The notes under the pieces are model-generated. The model saw nothing but the letters and a program-made list of their open reading frames with translations, was not told the DNA's origin and searched no databases. Position numbers and translations under genes: made by a program. This document shows positions 25,064 to 39,000 of a stretch of 64,000 nt of DNA, piece by piece (within the stretch, counting starts at the first letter, position 1; every line of letters begins with the position of its first letter). Location of the stretch: the NCBI RefSeq assembly GCF_037975245.1, contig NC_092581.1, positions 9,803,303 to 9,867,302 on the forward strand, given 5' to 3'. Origin of the DNA: Apostichopus japonicus. Lineage: Eukaryota > Echinodermata > Holothuroidea > Aspidochirotida > Stichopodidae.

Positions 25064-25425
25064 TCTGCTTTATTGGCTCCAATTATAGCAAGCTATAGCT
25101 TGGAAAGTGTTGTGATTACGTAATCGACCTGCCGCGGTTGTAAATCGACCTCAGGCTCTACAAGTAGCCTGCATAGCTTCTTAACATCGTTAGGCTCTTT
25201 GTGTAAACACTGTGTGGAAATATGTTCATGTCTACAGTGAAGTTAATCATACAGCGTTCACACAAAGACCCTCATACAGGAAAAAATATGTGGCAGGCAT
25301 TGCAGACTAATCGGTAAAAAGAGGTCATTTTACGACCAAGGCAAGTCAATTACATATTCTCAAGAAACTTTTCCATGATAGCCTGCTAGAGTTGGTGTCT
25401 GTACAGCAGAACTTTAAGTACCTTT
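25064..25425 (+). repeat. Long direct repeat, right copy
   Basis: A partner of 23156-23512 about 1.9 kb downstream. The minisatellite lies between the two copies. Confidence 0.8.
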
Positions 25426-26959
25426 TGGGACATTTCATCAAGCACTGTGCTATTCTATAATTCTGTACCTCACATCAGCAACAGAGATCGTCCCCCATTA
25501 ATCATGTCAGTTATTCACTAGCATATTCAATCCAATCAACAAAAAGGAAAAATTTTCACCAAAACCAGAACCACTGAAATGATCAAATCTAAACTGACAA
25601 CAAGAATCCAACAAAGTAGAGAGACCTGGGAAACATAAAATCCTGTTGTCGAGTAAAGAAATTGAAATGTTTGGAAATGTAGGTCTGTCTCCCAAACCCA
25701 GTTTGCCCTGATTCAGGTAATAATCCCTCAAAATGGAAGTTTGCACAAAGTGAAGTACCGCCACCAAACATGCCAAATTTTGGTGGGTGAACTATAAAAA
25801 AAAAAAGTTAAGACAGAATACATAGGCCTACTACTATATAATCATATGACTATATAATCAATCAAAATTGATTACTAAGGGACTGTCATCAACTTTAATA
25901 TCTGGAGAAAAACCTTAATTACAAGAGTGCAAGATTACGTGTTCCCATGGTTACTGGTTTGTATCCAATTCGAATCAATAAATATCTTTATTGAATTTCT
26001 GCATTTTTATAATTTGGTTAAATTCCCCGATAGATTTCCAGTTATTAATTTAAGTCTAGGATAAACCTCACAAAGCACTAATAGACAATTTTTGAAGTTT
26101 CCTTCAAAAATATGCCCTGTTATATAATGGAGAGAGAAATCTAATACCTGGTCCTGTCAATCCTAAGCCATCTGTTTTTAGTACTAATAGATTAGACTAG
26201 ATTACACTGTTGAATCATGATATCCGCCTGGAAGGAACTGCCAGTAATTTTACGACGCTAAGCAGTCGCATGTGCATGTAAGGCAAAACTGAATGGCTTT
26301 ATTACTGACATTTATGGTTGGGTGGCTATCCAATTTACAGTGTTAGCTTTAAAAACCAAAAAAATTATGGATTTTTTTTATCACAATTTGTGTGGAACTT
26401 TTACCCACATGTTATTCTTTACTGCTCATCAACAGCCACATAAATCTGAAACAACCATGACCAACTATATGAATATTTCTTCAAAGTTAAATTTTTCAAT
26501 GTCATTGTGTTTCCTTCAATGGTCTCTCGTTATGAAAATATAATATTGGAATAATTACTATGATGATATCGTTATGATATTGTAAAGCCCAATTAGTCCT
26601 TGAGATATGAACCGGGACTGCAGTCTGTTTACAAGAATGGATGGTATATACAAAGATCACCGATAGTGAGCTCAAAATGTTCTTCGAAACAAATGGATCT
26701 TCAACATGTCAGCAGATTGAAGCAATAATTTTAACCAGCCTCAAAATAGTAATCTTTTAAAGAAGTTTGAAGGGAACGATAAAAATACAAATTTAACCTG
26801 TCCAGTATATTTTCATTACCTATTTTTATCAAAGAAAAATGTGGGATTTTTCCCCCAGAATGCAACACACTAAACAAAGTGTTTATCAAATTCGTGTTTT
26901 GTTCTTTGAAGTGCTTCAATATTTAAGGAAAAAGGTCATCGGGGGTGGTAAAAGTTGGC
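25426..26959. other. 3' flank of PPIL6 (minus strand); no gene recognised
   Basis: AT-rich and without long open frames of recognisable content. It should include the PPIL6 3' untranslated region, whose end I could not place. Confidence 0.4.
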
Positions 26960-27071
26960 TCATGGTGTGAAAATTCCACAGTCCACTATCTTACAGTCAG
27001 TCTTTGGTCTTTCGTTGTATGTTACCTGGCTCTCCAGAACCTTCAGTACGTTTGTGCCTTCCACGACTCTC
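26960..27071 (-). CDS. PPIL6 coding exon 8 and stop (residues 256-292)
   Basis: It encodes [33 protein letters not shown] and TP then TGA at 26962-26960. The acceptor is TTTACTTTTACTACAG. Confidence 0.92.
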
Positions 27072-30000
27072 CTGTAGTAAAAGTAAAGAAGAGATTAAAG
27101 CCGAGCAGAGTGAAGGCCTGGATGTGATAAGACAGTGAAGAGAGGGAGAATATAAACATTGGAACACAATCAGCTTCTCTGCATGATGCATTTCACTCCT
27201 ATAACATCTGTGTTAAAACATTATTTTTTTTTCATACCAAAAAGCAGACTGCATCAGCATGTGGGAAGGAAACACAACATCCTAAAACCACTGAAAGGGA
27301 GGCTCGAGAAATCAGTATACTTGTTAGAAGGAAACACAGCATCCTTTAAACCACTGAAAACAGGGCTCGAGATAGTGTTAATAATTTATCATTGATTCTG
27401 AGGCCTATTGAGAAGCTTTCGGTATCTGCAATTTTTGGTTAAAAATTCTTCCTTGTAAACGGTTTGAAGTTTTAATACTCGGACAAAAAAGGCTCATAGT
27501 GAAGTCAGTTTATACTTTCAGGTTCCAGTTTCTATCGACATTTTGACAAATCACAACGGCTTACTGAACATCGATGGCTAACATAATAGAATAATTGCAA
27601 ATTAATTTTTGGCTTGTGAAAATAATTAAAATGAGAAATTTTGCAACGAATGAAACATTTTTATTTGAATTGAAAAGTCTTGTTGTCAAGGTACATTTTT
27701 ATATTAATTATTACTAGAAAATTCTGGACAGTTTATCCATTATTTGATTTATGACACTTGACAAGTTATGCTGTCAATAAGTTATGGTATTCTCGTATGT
27801 CACTAGTATACATTATTTTAAACCAACACTGTTGTAGGTACTTTCAATATACAATGTCTACAAGTCAATAGCACTACGATAATTAAACTTAGGAAAACAA
27901 AGAATAAGGTTTCTTCTAATACTGTGTTCCTTTAAAAAATGTATATCACTGCCAGTAATTAAAAAAGAATTGCACTGTCTATGTGAAATAGTTTGGTCTC
28001 ATACCCACTGGTTACTTATCTGAGCCTCTGAAACAGAGCATTCCAACATTTCCTATAAAATTTGATCGCTTTCCATCAATGCACTTTTAAAATACACCCC
28101 ATTAAGTCATAATTTCACTTCCCATTTAACACATTATCTTCATCTGCTTCTTCAATTTATGAACTCACCCAAAGGCAACGTATTGAGTGTCCATCCAGGG
28201 TGCTGGTTGGAATGTAATATAAAACTGAGAACCGTTTGTGTGTCTTCCTTTGTTCGCCATGCCAAGGATTCCTCTTCTGTCATGCTTAATGCAAAAGTTC
28301 TCATCTACATTCAGAAAAAATAAGGAACAAGTTTAAAGTTCATCAGTATCATGAAAAGAAACAATTCCCAGACACTAACAGTAGTTACATTAATAAATGA
28401 TTTCAATATTTCTTCATTAAGAAAATTATTGAACATGTTTAAAGTTCATGGGTATCATTATAAAAAAAAAATTAAAAAATTAAATTACATTTGTAGGATT
28501 TTCAGATCCTCAATAACAATTCCCAGACACTGACAGTAGTTCAATTAAACGATTTTAATAATTCTACGTTAAGAAAAAAGAAACACAAGCAGACAAACGG
28601 ACAGACAGACCATCACCTGCACATAGCTCCTCTTGCTGTTTGGTCGTAGAATTTGAAACAAAGAGGTAACTAAACAATTAAAATGGATATGCCTTTCTCA
28701 CCTTCAAAGACTGTAGCATATATCGATTCTCCGCCGTCTCCTTTACCATACAGTATATCTGTGAGAGTAGAAAAATAATAAAAAAGTAAAGACTTTTGCA
28801 GCCATTTTTTGAACTGGATTGTTGAAATATGAACTCCTAATAGTCCTGACTTCAGCAGGTTTCCTGCAAGCAACAGCAAAAATTAACCTTGTTCATACAG
28901 GATATATCATAAAAAAAAATATGTATGAAATCACTTTAAAGGTCCGGCATACCTTTGTAAAGACTTTTACGCTCTTACTCAGCCTTATTCCTGGCCTGAC
29001 AAGGTTGCAGAAACCATGTACTACTAGCTACCAAGGGCCTGCTAAATACAGTCATACAAACAAATGACGTAAATATAATACAAAATTCAATGTTATGTCA
29101 TTATGCAATGTCACCTATTTTATCCTAATGTAATGTATTGACCTAGTGTATCCTAATGTAATGTCACCTATTCTATCCTAATGTAATGTATTGACCTAGT
29201 GTATCCTAATGTAATGTATTGACCTAGTGTATCCTAATGTAATGTATTGACCTAGTGTATTTAATGTAATGTATTGACCTAGTGTATCCTAATGTAATGT
29301 ATTGACCTAGTGTATCCTAATGTAATGTATTGACCTAGTGTATCCTAATATAATGTATTGACCTAGTGTATCCTAATGTAATGTATTGACCTAGTGTATC
29401 CTAATGTAATGTATTGACCTAGTGTATCCTAATGTAATGTATTGACCTAGTGTATCATAATGTAATGTATTGACATAGTGTATCCTAATGTAATGTCACC
29501 TATTGTATCCTAATGTAATGTATTGACCTATAGTGTATCCTAATGTAATGTATTGACCTATAGTGTATCCTAATGTAATGTATTGACCTAGTGTATCCTA
29601 ATGTAATGTCACCTATTGTATCCTAATGTAATGTATTGACCTATAGTGTATCCTAATGTAATGTATTGACCTAGTGTATCCTAATGTAATGTATTGACCT
29701 AGTGTATCCTAACATAATGCTTATGTCATATTATACGTAACCTAGTGTATATCCTAACATAATGTTACATAATGTAGCAAACTGTAATTCAAAGTACTGT
29801 ACATTAATGTTATGTAACATTACATAATACAACTTAACAGTGTGCAATTATGTAACCCATTAAGTATAAACCTCATGTTATGCAATGTTCAATCTTATGT
29901 ATTCCTAATGTTATATAAAGTGACTATAACCACAAAATCCTCTCTCCCTTTAAAATTTCAAACTATACTATCCAAAGGTGTTTTCTTATGTGTAATTTCT

Positions 30001-33000
30001 AAAAGCTCCATTTTCCTTTGTGTTATACTAAACTAAGATATGTAACACTCACACATCACTATGTATCCCCAAATCTGACTTATTAGAGATCAAAAAGTAC
30101 CTGCATATGTTCAGTCAAAAATTTAAAGTCAATCTTTACATATATATATTCGCATTTGTAAATCTTATCAATCCTGGTTTGAATTTGGTGGACTTTAGTA
30201 CCTTAGAAGTTGTCAGGTATCTAATTATCTTTCCTTTAACTGCTTGAGAAGCATATAAACAGATCGTGGCAAACTTTTAACTTCCAAAAATGGGCAGTTT
30301 CAATAGATTATGACGGCATTATCCTCATTTCATATCTGAATAAAAGCCCACCCCTAATTAGTCTTTTCACAGTCTAGTCGTGATGTTTTCTTGATGATAT
30401 TTACCGACGTTTTTTTAAAGGATAAAAGCCCGATTCTCAAGGATCCCAAAGCTTTTAAGATCACCCACGTCCTCTAAGTACAACCATCAGGACAATAAAA
30501 TCTCATAAACTTGATCAATAATTGCGATTCACGGAGAGGAAAAGATTATGAGTGACGTTACCTTGAAGCAGTCATCGAGCCATTTACTACTGGCAGATAC
30601 TCAATCACTTTAATGGTCTTAATAATGTTTGATAATGTGGCTCATCATGATTCCATGAACACTGCCCTTTGGCAATTTTAATACACATTGACTTGATTTT
30701 AGTGTCATGCTGAAGGTTGTAAGGAGGAGATATATATATTAATGTGAGTTTAACTAACTTCCTCTCACACAAAGTAAAGGTTGTCTATCCAATCTGATCG
30801 GGGACACAGCCATCATGATCGATGAGATACGATGTGTGTCTATTATCAGGTAAGAAAAGCAACACAATCCACTCAGACTGAAAGCCACAAAATTCTAAGT
30901 AGATACAAATAATTGTGTCCTGTAATTGTGAAGTTATGGTACACATGAGGATGGCTTAGATGGGGGAGAGGGGCACAGTGGGCTGCACTGGTGTGGGGGA
31001 GGAGTATGTCCCACCCCCCAACCCCCCCCCAATACTCCAACCTAGTTGCAGCCAGCCCTGAATATACTTTTGAAGTCTGTCCACTCTTCTTGGGTTGTTG
31101 GAAAAGTTAACGATCAGCAAACTTATACCTCCACCAATAGAAAATCCAAGAAGTCAAAACTCTGGTACCCTTCCGGTGAGACTAAACACCACATAATTTT
31201 TTGGAGGCAAGAGCCCCAGTTACTGTGTTGAACACAGCCATACCTACTAACCCTCCTCCCACCCCCCCCCTCTTGCTTATCATTCCAGAGAATTCATACA
31301 ATAACTTAACAGCCCCCTCCCATTCCCCACTCCTCCACACGCACAAGCATATCATCTCTAGAAGACTTAACAGGCTCTGGTAGTTACTACTACCGTAACA
31401 CCCCTCCCCTTTTGCTATTGGGTACCACTCTGTGGGAAGAACCATTCATAAAGTAGATTTAATATAGGGATTTTCCACTTACCACCTCCCTGTATCCACC
31501 CATTGGGTACCACACTGTGGGAAGAACCGCTCATAAAGTAGATTTAATATAGGTATTTTCAAACTTACCACCTCCCTGTATCCACCCATTGGGTACCATT
31601 CTGTGGGAAGAACCGCTCATAAAGTAGATTTAATATAGGTATTTTCCACTTACCACCTCCCTGTATCCACCCATTGGGTACCACACTGTGGGAAGAACCG
31701 CTCATAAAGTAGATTTAATATAGGTATTTTCAAACTTACCACCTCCCTGTATCCACCCATTGGGTACCATTCTGTGGGAAGAACCGCTCATAAAGTAGAT
31801 TTAATATAGGTATTTTCCACTTACCACCTCCCTGTATCCACCCATTGGGTACCACACTGTGGGAAGAACCGTTCATACAGTAGATTTATCATAGGTATTT
31901 TCCACTTACCACCTCCCTGTATCCACCCATTGGGTACCACACTGTGGGAAGAACCGTTCATACAGTAGATTTATCATAGGTATTTTCCACTTACCACCTC
32001 CCTGTATCCACCCATTGGGTACCACACTGTGGGAAGAACCGTTCATACAGTAGATTTATCATAGGTATTCTCCACTTACCACCTCCCTGTATCCACCCAT
32101 TGGGTACCATTCTGTGGGGAGAACCGTTCATACAGTATATTTAATACAGGGATTTTCCACTTACCACCTCCCTGTATCCACCCATTGGGTACCACACTGT
32201 GGGAAGAACCGTTCATACAGTAGATTTATCATAGGTATTTTCCACTTACCACCTCCCTGTATCCACCCATTGGGTACCACACTGTGGGAAGAACCGTTCA
32301 TACAGTAGATTTATCATAGGTATTTTCAAACTTACCACCTCCCTGTATCCACCCATTGGGTACCATCCTATGGGAAGTACCATTCATAAAGTAGATTTAA
32401 TATAGGGATTTTCCACTTACCACCTCCCTGTATCCACCCATTGGGTACCATCCTATGGGAAGTACCATTCATACAGTATATTTAATATAGGGATTTTCCA
32501 CTTACCACCTCCCTGTATCCACCCATTGGGTACCATCCTATGGGAAGTACCATTCATACAGTATATTTAATATAGGGATTTTCCACTTACCACCTCCCTG
32601 TATCCACCCATTGGGTACCACACTGTGGGAAGAACCGTTCATACAGTAGGTTTATCATAGGTATTCTCCACTTACCACCTCCCTGTATCCACCCATTGGG
32701 TACCATTCTGTGGGGAGAACCATTCATACAGTATATTTAATACAGGGATTTTCCACTTACCACCTCCCTGTATCCACCCATTGGGTACCATCCTATGGGA
32801 AGAACCGTTCATACAGTAGATTTATCATAGGTTTTTCCACTTACCACCTCCCTGTATCCACCCATTGGGTACCACACTGTGGGAAGAACCGTTCATACAG
32901 TAGATTTATCATAGGTATTTTCCACTTACCACCTCCCTGTATCCACCCATTGGGTACCACACTGTGGGAAGAACCGTTCATACAGTAGATTTATCATAGG

Positions 33001-36000
33001 TATTTTCAAACTTACCACCTCCCTGTATCCACCCATTGGGTACCATCCTATGGGAAGTACCATTCATAAAGTAGATTTAATATAGGGATTTTCCACTTAC
33101 CACCTCCCTGTATCCACCCATTGGGTACCATCCTATGGGAAGTACCATTCATACAGTATATTTAATATAGGGATTTTCCACTTACCACCTCCCTGTATCC
33201 ACCCATTGGGTACCACACTGTGGGAAGAACCGTTCATACAGTAGATTTATCATAGGGATTTTCCACTTACCACCTCCCTGTATCCACCCATTGGGTACCA
33301 CACTGTGGGAAGAACCGTTCATACAGTAGATTTATCATAGGGATTTTCCACTTACCACCTCCCTGTATCCACCCATTGGGTACCATCCTATGGGAAGTAC
33401 CATTCATACAGTATATTTAATATAGGGATTTTCCACTTACCACCTCCCTGTATCCACCCATTGGGTACCACACTGTGGGAAGAACCGCTCATACAGTAGA
33501 TTTATCATAGGTATTTTCAAACTTACCACCTCCCTGTATCCACCCATTGGGTACCACACTGTGGGAAGAACCGTTCATACAGTAGATTTATCATAGGTAT
33601 TTTCCACTTACCACCTCCCTGTATCCACCCATTGGGTACCATCCTATGGGAAGAACCGTTCATACAGTAGATTTATCATAGGTATTTTCCACTTACCACC
33701 TCCCTGTATCACCCATTGGGTACCACACTGTGGGAAGAACCGTTCATACAGTAGATTTATCATAGGTATTTTCAAACTTACCACCTCCCTGTATCCACCC
33801 ATTGGGTACCAGTCTGTAGGGAGAACCGTTCATACAGTATATTTAATATAGGTATTTTCCACTTACCACCTCCCTGTATCCACCCATTGGGTACCACTCT
33901 GTGGGGAGAACCATTCATACAGTATATTTAACATAGGTATTTTCCACTTACCACCTCCCTGTATCCACCCATTGGGTACCATCCTATGGGAAGTACCATT
34001 CATACAGTAGATTTATCATAGGTATTTTCCACTTACCACCTCCCTGTATCCACCCATTGGGTACCATCCTATGGGAAGTACCATTCATACAGTAGATTTA
34101 TCATAGGTATTTTCCACTTACCACCTCCCTGTATCCACCCATTGGGTACCACACTGTGGGAAGAACCGTTCATACAGTAGATTTATCATAGGTATTTTCC
34201 ACTTACCACCTCCCTGTATCCACCCATTGGGTACCACACTGTGGGAAGAACCGTTCATACAGTAGATTTAATATAGGTATTTTCAAACTTACCACCTCCC
34301 TGTATCCACCCATTGGGTACCACACTGTGGGAAGAACCGCTCATACAGTAGATTTATCATAGGTATTTTCCACTTACCACCTCCCTGTATCCACCCATTG
34401 GGTACCACACTGTGGGAAGAACCGTTCATACAGTAGATTTATCATAGGTATTTTCAAACTTACCACCTCCCTGTATCCACCCATTGGGTACCATCCTATG
34501 GGAAGTACCATTCATACAGTATATTTAATATAGGTATTTTCCACTTACCACCTCCCTGTATCCACCCATTGGGTACCACACTGTGGGAAGAACCGCTCAT
34601 AAAGTAGATTTATCATAGGTATTTTCAAACTTACCACCTCCCTGTATCCACCCATTGGGTACCACACTGTGGGAAGAACCGTTCATACAGTAGATTTATC
34701 ATAGGTATTTTCAAACTTACCACCTCCCTGTATCCACCCATTGGGTACCACACTGTGGGAAGAACCGTTCATACAGTAGATTTATCATAGGTATTTTCAA
34801 ACTTACCACCTCCCTGTATCCACCCATTGGGTACCACACTGTGGGAAGAACCGCTCATACAGTAGATTTATCATAGGTATTTTCCACTTACCACCTCCCT
34901 GTATCCACCCATTGGGTACCAGTCTGTAGGGAGAACCATTCATACAGTAGATTTAATATAGGTATTTTCCACTTACCACCTCCCTGTATCCACCCATTGG
35001 GTACCACACTGTGGGAAGAACCGCTCATACAGTAGATTTATCATAGGTATTTTCAAACTTACCACCTCCCTGTATCCACCCATTGGGTACCATTCTGTGG
35101 AAGAGAGTATCTTTGTAATGGTATGTCATAAGATGTTCGTCTTTCTTGATGCCTTTCTCTCCCGTGCAAAGTGCTCGAAAGTTTTCACAGGTCTTTGGAC
35201 ATTTCTTTGCAAAAAGCTAGACGAAAGAGTTATAAAAACCATAAGAATTGTTAATATTCACATTAGTTGCATTTATAAGGATGTTTTTCTTTTAATGAAA
35301 CCCAAATTTACCAATTCATACTCAGAGCTAGTCATATTTAAATTGACTGTAGCTAGTGAGGATATGGTGAAAAACTAACTGTTAATCTTGCAATATTAGT
35401 TTATGAACAACTGCTGAATATGTAGCATGAAACCTACAAATAACAACATGGATTTTTTGAGATGAGATTAAAAAAATTAATATAGAAACAGCTAGTCACC
35501 ATTGACAACAACATTTAACAAGTATATACTCCAGAAACTGTTAGATAAATTTGCTACTTTATTGACGCACTCAAAACACATAGCACATAGCCTGATTGCA
35601 TCTGCACTTCTCACCAGCTCCAAATTACATAATAAATTTTAAGCAACATTCCGTATGATCTTTATATGATGTCCCGGAATTAATTCTTTTCATCAAACCT
35701 GTACAACTAGTGGAAGGGTTAGTGTAGTCTAAACAGTTAATGGAAATTGATATTAGAAATTGCCAGCTGTCAATTCAAATATATGCAAACTTCTGTTGTA
35801 TTTGAGGGTTTTTGGAAGATCTATTTAACATGACTTCAGAATGGTAGCATCTGAGGGAAAATTTTGGGCAGTTCCCCTCGAAATGGGTCAATTGGGGAGG
35901 AGGTGGAGGGGGCACAGTGCTAAAATGTTACTTATCAATATCTGTTAGTTAGATAAATCAGAGTGCTTTGTATCTCAATGAGACAGGTAAGGAAGGATTG

Positions 36001-39000
36001 AAATAACCGTTTCTGTTCTGTTCAACTACATCACACGGTGGGAGAAATAAAGTTGAGAACCCGGCTGGGCACTTTTAACTAGATCTGCCGACCTTCATAG
36101 AAAATGTGTCAAAGACTACCTTAATTTGCATATTAAATATGGGCTGAAATTGTTACCAGTTGTGACTAAGTTGATAACACAATGCCTGGTGAGCAGAAAT
36201 GCACCAGAGTACCAACGGTACCAACAACAGACTAGCTACATTTAAGAGATAAACAGGTGGCTCCAGTGGAAATTGCACTAAAGGTTATAAAATGAGGTAC
36301 TCAATGGGTTATAAACTGAAGTACTCAATGGATTATATAATGAAGTACTCAATGGGTAATGAAATACTCAATGGGTTATATATAATGAAGGACTCAATGG
36401 GTTAATATAATGAAGTACTCAATGGGTTATATAATGAAGTACTCAATGGGATATATATAATGAAGTACTCGATGGATTATATAATGAAATACTCAATGGG
36501 TTATATATATAATGAAGTACTAAATGGGTAACATATATATAATGAAGTACTCAATGGGTTATATATAATGAAGTACTCAATGGGTTATATTATGAAGTAC
36601 TCAATGGGTAATATATAATGAAGTACTCAATGGGTTATATAATGAAGTACTCAATGGGATATAATGAAGTACTCAATGGGTTATATAATGAAGTACTCAC
36701 TGGGTTGTATAATGACATACTCAAGGGTTTATATAATGAAGTACTCAATGGGTTATGTAATGAAGTACTCAATGGGTTATATAATGAAGTACTCAATGGA
36801 TTATATAATGAAATACTCAATGGGTTATATAATGAAGTACTCAATGGGTTATATAATGAAGTGCTCAATGGGTTATATAATGAAGTACCCAATGTGTTAT
36901 ATAATGAAGTACTCAATGGGTTATATAATGAAGTACTCAATGGGTGGTTATATAATGAAGTACTCAATGGGTTATATAATGAAGTTCTCAATGGGTTATA
37001 TAATGAAGTACTCGGTGAGTTATATAATGAAGTACTCAATGGGTTATAATGAAGTACTCAATGGGTTATATAATGAAGTTCTCAATGGGTTATATAATGA
37101 AGTACTCAATGGGTTATATAATGAAGTTCTCAATGGGTTATATAATGGAGTACTCAAAGGGTTATATAATGAAGTGCTCAATGGGTTATATAATGAAGTA
37201 CCCAATGTGTTATATAATGAAGTACTCAATGGGTTATATAATGAAGTACTCAATGGGTGGTTATATAATGAAGTACTCAATGGGTTATATAATGAAGTTC
37301 TCAATGGGTTATATAATGAAGTACTCAGTGAGTTATATAATGAAGTACTCAATGGGTTATAATGAAGTACTCAATGGGTTATATAATGAAGTACTCAATG
37401 GGTTATATAATGAAGTACTCAATGGGTTATATAATGAAGTACTCAATGGGTTATATAATGGAGTACTCAAAAGGTTATATAATGAAGTACTCAATGGGTT
37501 ATATAATGAAGTACTCAATGGGTTATATAATGGACTTACTCAATGTTATATAATGGAGTACTCAAAGGGTTATATAATGAAGTACTCAATGGGTTATATA
37601 TAATGAAGTACTCAATGGGTTATATAATGAAGTACTCAATGGGTTATATAATGAAGTACTCAATGGGTTATATAATGGAGTACTCAAAGGGTTATATAAT
37701 GAAGTACTCAATGGGTTATATAATGAAGTACTCAATGGGTTATATAATGGACTTACTCAATGTTATATAATGGAGTACTCAAAGGGTTATATAATGAAGT
37801 ACTCAATGGGTTATATATAATGAAGTACTCAATGGGTTATATAATGAAGTACTCAATGAGTTATATAATGAAGTACTCGATGGTTTATATAATGAAGTAC
37901 TCAATGGGTTATATATATAATGAAGTACTCAATGGGTTATATAATGCAGTTCTCAATGGGTTATATAATGAAGTACTCAATGGGTTACATAATGAAGTTC
38001 TCAATGGGTTATATAATGAAGTATGGTTTATATAATATTATATAATGAAATATTTGGTTATATAATAAAGTTATCCATTATATAATGAATTATTTTGGTT
38101 ATAGATATGAAGTAATCACACCAAAAGAGCTGCCTTTAGAGGAATATCTTCTACTAGGTCAGCTCTTTCAAATGATTGAGTCAGTCTACCAAACCTTTTC
38201 TAAAAATGACCGGTTGCACCAATTAACAAATTAGAGCCAAGCTGTATTAGTACTCAGTTGATTACAAACACTCACCTGCATGAGTAGACGTCCCACGCTC
38301 TCTGCGCCCACTGACACATCAAAGTAGACATATGTATCCTAAAGAGACAATTCAGAAATCAAAATTTGCATCTAGCTTGTCGGTTACAAGTTAGATTACA
38401 TGAAAAAGAAAAGGGCCCAAGGAGCTAACTGGTTTTTTTTGATGAAAATTAAAAGATGCCAGCAATTACCGAACTGTTTCGAAACGCAAAGACTGACATG
38501 AGGGCTGTGATAGTTTTTATATATTCTGGCCAAAGTGTTCCCTTAGACTCACTCTTTGTTACAGAGCTGTATATTACCAAAATCTATGCTTGTAATGTCC
38601 TTGTAAGGCCTCATTGATTGATTAATTCATTGATCAATTGAAGGATTGATTTGTTTCTAACTTTGAGTATTGTCAGGAACTGCTTGGAAGAGTGTCTTAA
38701 AGCAAAGTATTGGTCACCGCAAGCGTCCAGGTAAAGCAAGCTGAGGAATTAATTATAATTAAAAGTGAACAAATCATGACAGATCTGTAAATGTCGCTGA
38801 ATGTTTCAACGATCATTTTGGTAACATCGGACAGGATTTAGCCTGGTAGTATTTTCGACGAGTAATTCTACCTTCGGCACTTTCCTTAAAGTACCTTTTT
38901 TCAAAATCCAGGAGTTTTTTTCCTCCCAAACAGGTACTGAAATTTCTCTCATTTACTAATAACCTAAAAGCCTGTTTGACAAAGTGAACGGAATGTAATT

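Noticed and set aside
32114-32988. Plus-strand frames repeating [17 protein letters not shown]
   Set aside because: Antisense translation of the exon-5-derived array. The real coding sequence of the founder is on the minus strand.
31395-35062. CRISPR-like regular repeat array
   Set aside because: No unique spacers: the whole 85-bp unit is repeated and it lies in a spliced eukaryotic gene.
36618-37603. Frames up to 232 codons with MKYSMGYI repeats
   Set aside because: Artefact of the 24-bp tandem repeat within a PPIL6 intron; overlapping frames are open on both strands.
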